Shown here piece by piece: positions 61,601-64,000 of a stretch of DNA of 64,000 bases; position 1 is the first letter of the stretch; each line of letters begins with the position of its first letter. The stretch comes from Dromaius novaehollandiae (Eukaryota; Chordata; Aves; Casuariiformes; Dromaiidae). The position numbers and the translations under genes were made by a program. Where the stretch lies: NCBI RefSeq assembly GCF_036370855.1, contig NC_088101.1, positions 65,409,559 through 65,473,558 of the forward strand, written 5' to 3'. The notes beneath the pieces were generated by a model. That model ran no database searches, was not told the origin of the DNA, and worked only from the letters and a program-made list of their open reading frames with translations.

Positions 61601-63059
61601 TTAGCCTTCAACTGTTAGCTAACTTTTTGGGCCAAAGTACTAAACTTGTAGTCTTGTCAAAATCATTTGCATGAGTTCATGCTGAAGCTGTAGATGCCAT
61701 AGCAGAAACCATCAGTGCATGATTTGTCCTTCTTTTTTTAGGGTGGGAAAACCTATATCCATGAAAAAAGGTTGTTTGTAATTGGCACAGCTGCTCTATC
61801 ACACACAGGAAGAACAATCAAGCAATCAAAACTCTAAAAATTTTCTATCTACTGTTGTCAATCACTGTTCTTTTTGTCTCAGAACTGATACACTTCAATA
61901 ATAAAATAATAAATAATCAATAATCATCGATAATAGATAATGTTAGCCCTTGGAAAACTAAATCTTTATGTAAGAGAAGAAAAGTAAAGGTGTTGAGTAC
62001 CTGTTTAAAATAAAACATAAAATTAAGTCCTTCATGCATCTGGTTCTAAGACTCCAGAAAACACTGTTAATTTTTCAGATGGCTCTCTATCTGTTAAATG
62101 ACATATACTAAAAATGCAGGTCAATAAGAAAGCCCAGCAAATCAAATAACGGCATGTTTAAAAGGTTAAGACAGTGCAGTTTGCAAACCTCATTTGCAAA
62201 TTATGGTATTAAAATTCCAGTTTAAGGTTTCAGTGCCAGTGATTTTAATGAGAAATGGAAGTGACAGAACTTGCAACCCTCTAGTGATAATATCCACAAA
62301 TGAAGTAAAAAAGCTAGACATTTAACCTGGACTCATGACAATATCTCTTGGCTGAAAAAATGATATTTTGTGGGTTTTTTTCTTAATGCCATCCTCAGAA
62401 TTGAATCTTGAGTTATATACGACTTTTTCATTGATGTATACTTTCATGAGTTAAAACCGACCTGCATGCATTCTCATTACTCCAATGTCTTCTGGCTCTT
62501 AATATTCTAGATATGTCCCCATAGTAGTGCTGAATAAACTATACTTGTTCTTATGAATGTTTATAAATACAGACAGTCTAGTATCTAACATGAAGTATCC
62601 ATGTCAGCAAAACCCTCTGCTTGATTTCTTTCAGTGTGACATGCTTTCAGGGCATGGAACCATTTTGCACAATCAAAAGATACTCTAATCAAAAAATTTC
62701 TTCAGATTCCATAGATAATGGATTACAACAGAGTGCCTTAGGTGTATTATCCATTAGTATAGCACATAGGACTTGCAGGCATTAACTGGCTTAACTGTGA
62801 AAACACAGTCCTTCTGAGAGTTTTTTATTATTTCTATATTAAAACTTGCAGCAGTTACAGCCACATGGTATATATATGGACACATACGCACCAATATTTT
62901 CATAAAATTGAGGGTGAAATTCACACAATGAGATATTTAAAACCAGCTAGTATCTGGCTAGTGGTAAAGATAGATTCACTCAGTAAAGAAGAGAAAGGCT
63001 TTCAAAACTTATATCATGTAGAGAAAAGTCTTGCTCAATTGTAAGAAAAAAAGTTTATA
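55621..63059. other. AT-rich sequence, no gene seen
   Basis: About 7.4 kb. Simple repeats: (GA)n at 55770-55788 and an (AAAC)n-like stretch at 57626-57643; an AAT-rich stretch lies at 61900-61940. No open frame above about 110 codons and no recognised repeat. Confidence 0.5.
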
Positions 63060-63650
63060 ATTTTCCAAAGAATTGTTTTATTAAATAAAATGTTTTTGTT
63101 GCATGAGGGATGTTGAGGCAGGTTCTCATGCACAAAGATTTGTTAGCTGAGTCCATAGCTGTTGGCAACATGAGTTCTAGTGGTGAAAGTTACTTTTGGA
63201 GAAAAATGAAAAGGAGAGAAGGAGAAAAGGGAAAAGGAAAAATCTTTCCCTGGGATCGAGCCAGGAAAGAAGTGACTGGGGTCCCAAGGTGAGCCTCCTG
63301 CCCTGGGTGTCCACTCCAATGCAGCACGTGGTTCCCAACCAAACTTTTCCCATAGTAACTAGAGGCTTTTCATCACGACCTACTCAAACTCCCTACGGGC
63401 TGTTCATGGTTACGATACTATGATGGGCGATGGGAGCACGCTTTGATCAGGAGCAGGTGCTGCATGCTGACTGCTTACTAAGCTCTGTGCATGCAGATTA
63501 TTACAGTCCCCTAAAGAAAATCAAAAGCTACAAACAAGGGGTAGGAGCAGTGGGGAAAGAAGGGGTGATTCCCACACCAGTGGCAGTCACTTCCCAGGAG
63601 AACCCACAATAATAGCAGTATCAAGGTTTGCAGATGCAAGGCCACAAGAA
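63060..63650. other. Unclassified GC-richer block
   Basis: A block with purine-rich sequence (63205-63245) followed by CpG-containing sequence (63290-63450). It includes a TGCATGC/GCATGCA inverted pair at about 63461-63497. It has the texture of an old mobile element, but no family was recognised. Confidence 0.3.
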
Positions 63651-64000
63651 TAAGTTAAAAATACTGCCACAGAGGATCTGGAAAACACACACTGACACCA
63701 GCTTGTGTGTAAAATTACAGAGCTCCAAGTGAAAGGCAGGCTACCTCGCTAAAAATGGAAGGCTCATAGCAATACAAACCTAAGGCACAATGTTGTACAG
63801 AATTATTACATATATAATTAGAAAAAAGTGTCTATAGATATTTTTAGACCAAAGGTTTATTAGAATTATTAGTTGCGCATTCCTTACAATAATTTTTAGT
63901 TATCACGTTTAGGCAAGACAGAATTACCTACAAAATTCTGCATTTGTATACATTTGTATAAACACTGTCTTCTTTTTTTTTCCTGCTGTTTTCATTCCTA
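63651..64000. other. No feature seen
   Basis: AT-rich sequence to the end of the window. Confidence 0.45.

Overview
The window is vertebrate, almost certainly avian, intergenic or intronic DNA. It is AT-rich and gene-poor, and it carries CR1 LINE fragments with the sauropsid type of 3' terminus, near-repeats of ATTCTATG. No host exon, tRNA, rRNA or CRISPR array could be supported by eye.

Layout: 1-46.7 kb is mostly unique AT-rich sequence. It contains CR1 copies at 1231-2660 (minus), 4035-4495 (plus) and 16386-16530 (minus), and an older CR1-like fragment near 12.2-12.4 kb. Two divergent copies of one unclassified interspersed repeat lie at 13490-14045 (plus) and 42478-42990 (minus). A GC-richer repeat-like block is at 14520-15480. 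A probable solo LTR of about 1.2 kb at 31156-32370 has internal direct repeats.

The centrepiece is a class II endogenous retrovirus on the minus strand, 46832-53201 (6370 bp). Its two 230-bp LTRs differ at only three positions, and it sits inside a (CA)n microsatellite. In transcription order it has: 5' LTR, an 18-nt primer binding site of the tRNA-Trp type used by alpharetroviruses, an unusually short 42-nt gap to gag, gag (matrix-like part, PPRY motif, ten-lysine tract, 30-bp triplicate, capsid with major homology region, two zinc knuckles), pro, a full-length pol with all catalytic motifs, a drastically shortened env remnant, a polypurine tract and the 3' LTR. Gag is broken at a 12-base C homopolymer; pro and pol look open.

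The element is a mosaic. The LTR R-region layout, the tRNA-Trp site and the pro-pol shift signal (A AAT TTA plus a long bulged hairpin 7 nt downstream) are alpharetrovirus-like. However, gag, pro and pol occupy three successive -1 frames, with a second slippery heptamer, G GGA AAC, between gag and pro, as in betaretroviruses. There is no dUTPase domain.

After the provirus, 53.2-64 kb returns to AT-rich sequence with an old CR1-like fragment (54.44-54.60 kb), a possible LTR end (55.25-55.62 kb) and an unclassified GC-richer block (63.06-63.65 kb). All family assignments are by eye; no database search was run.
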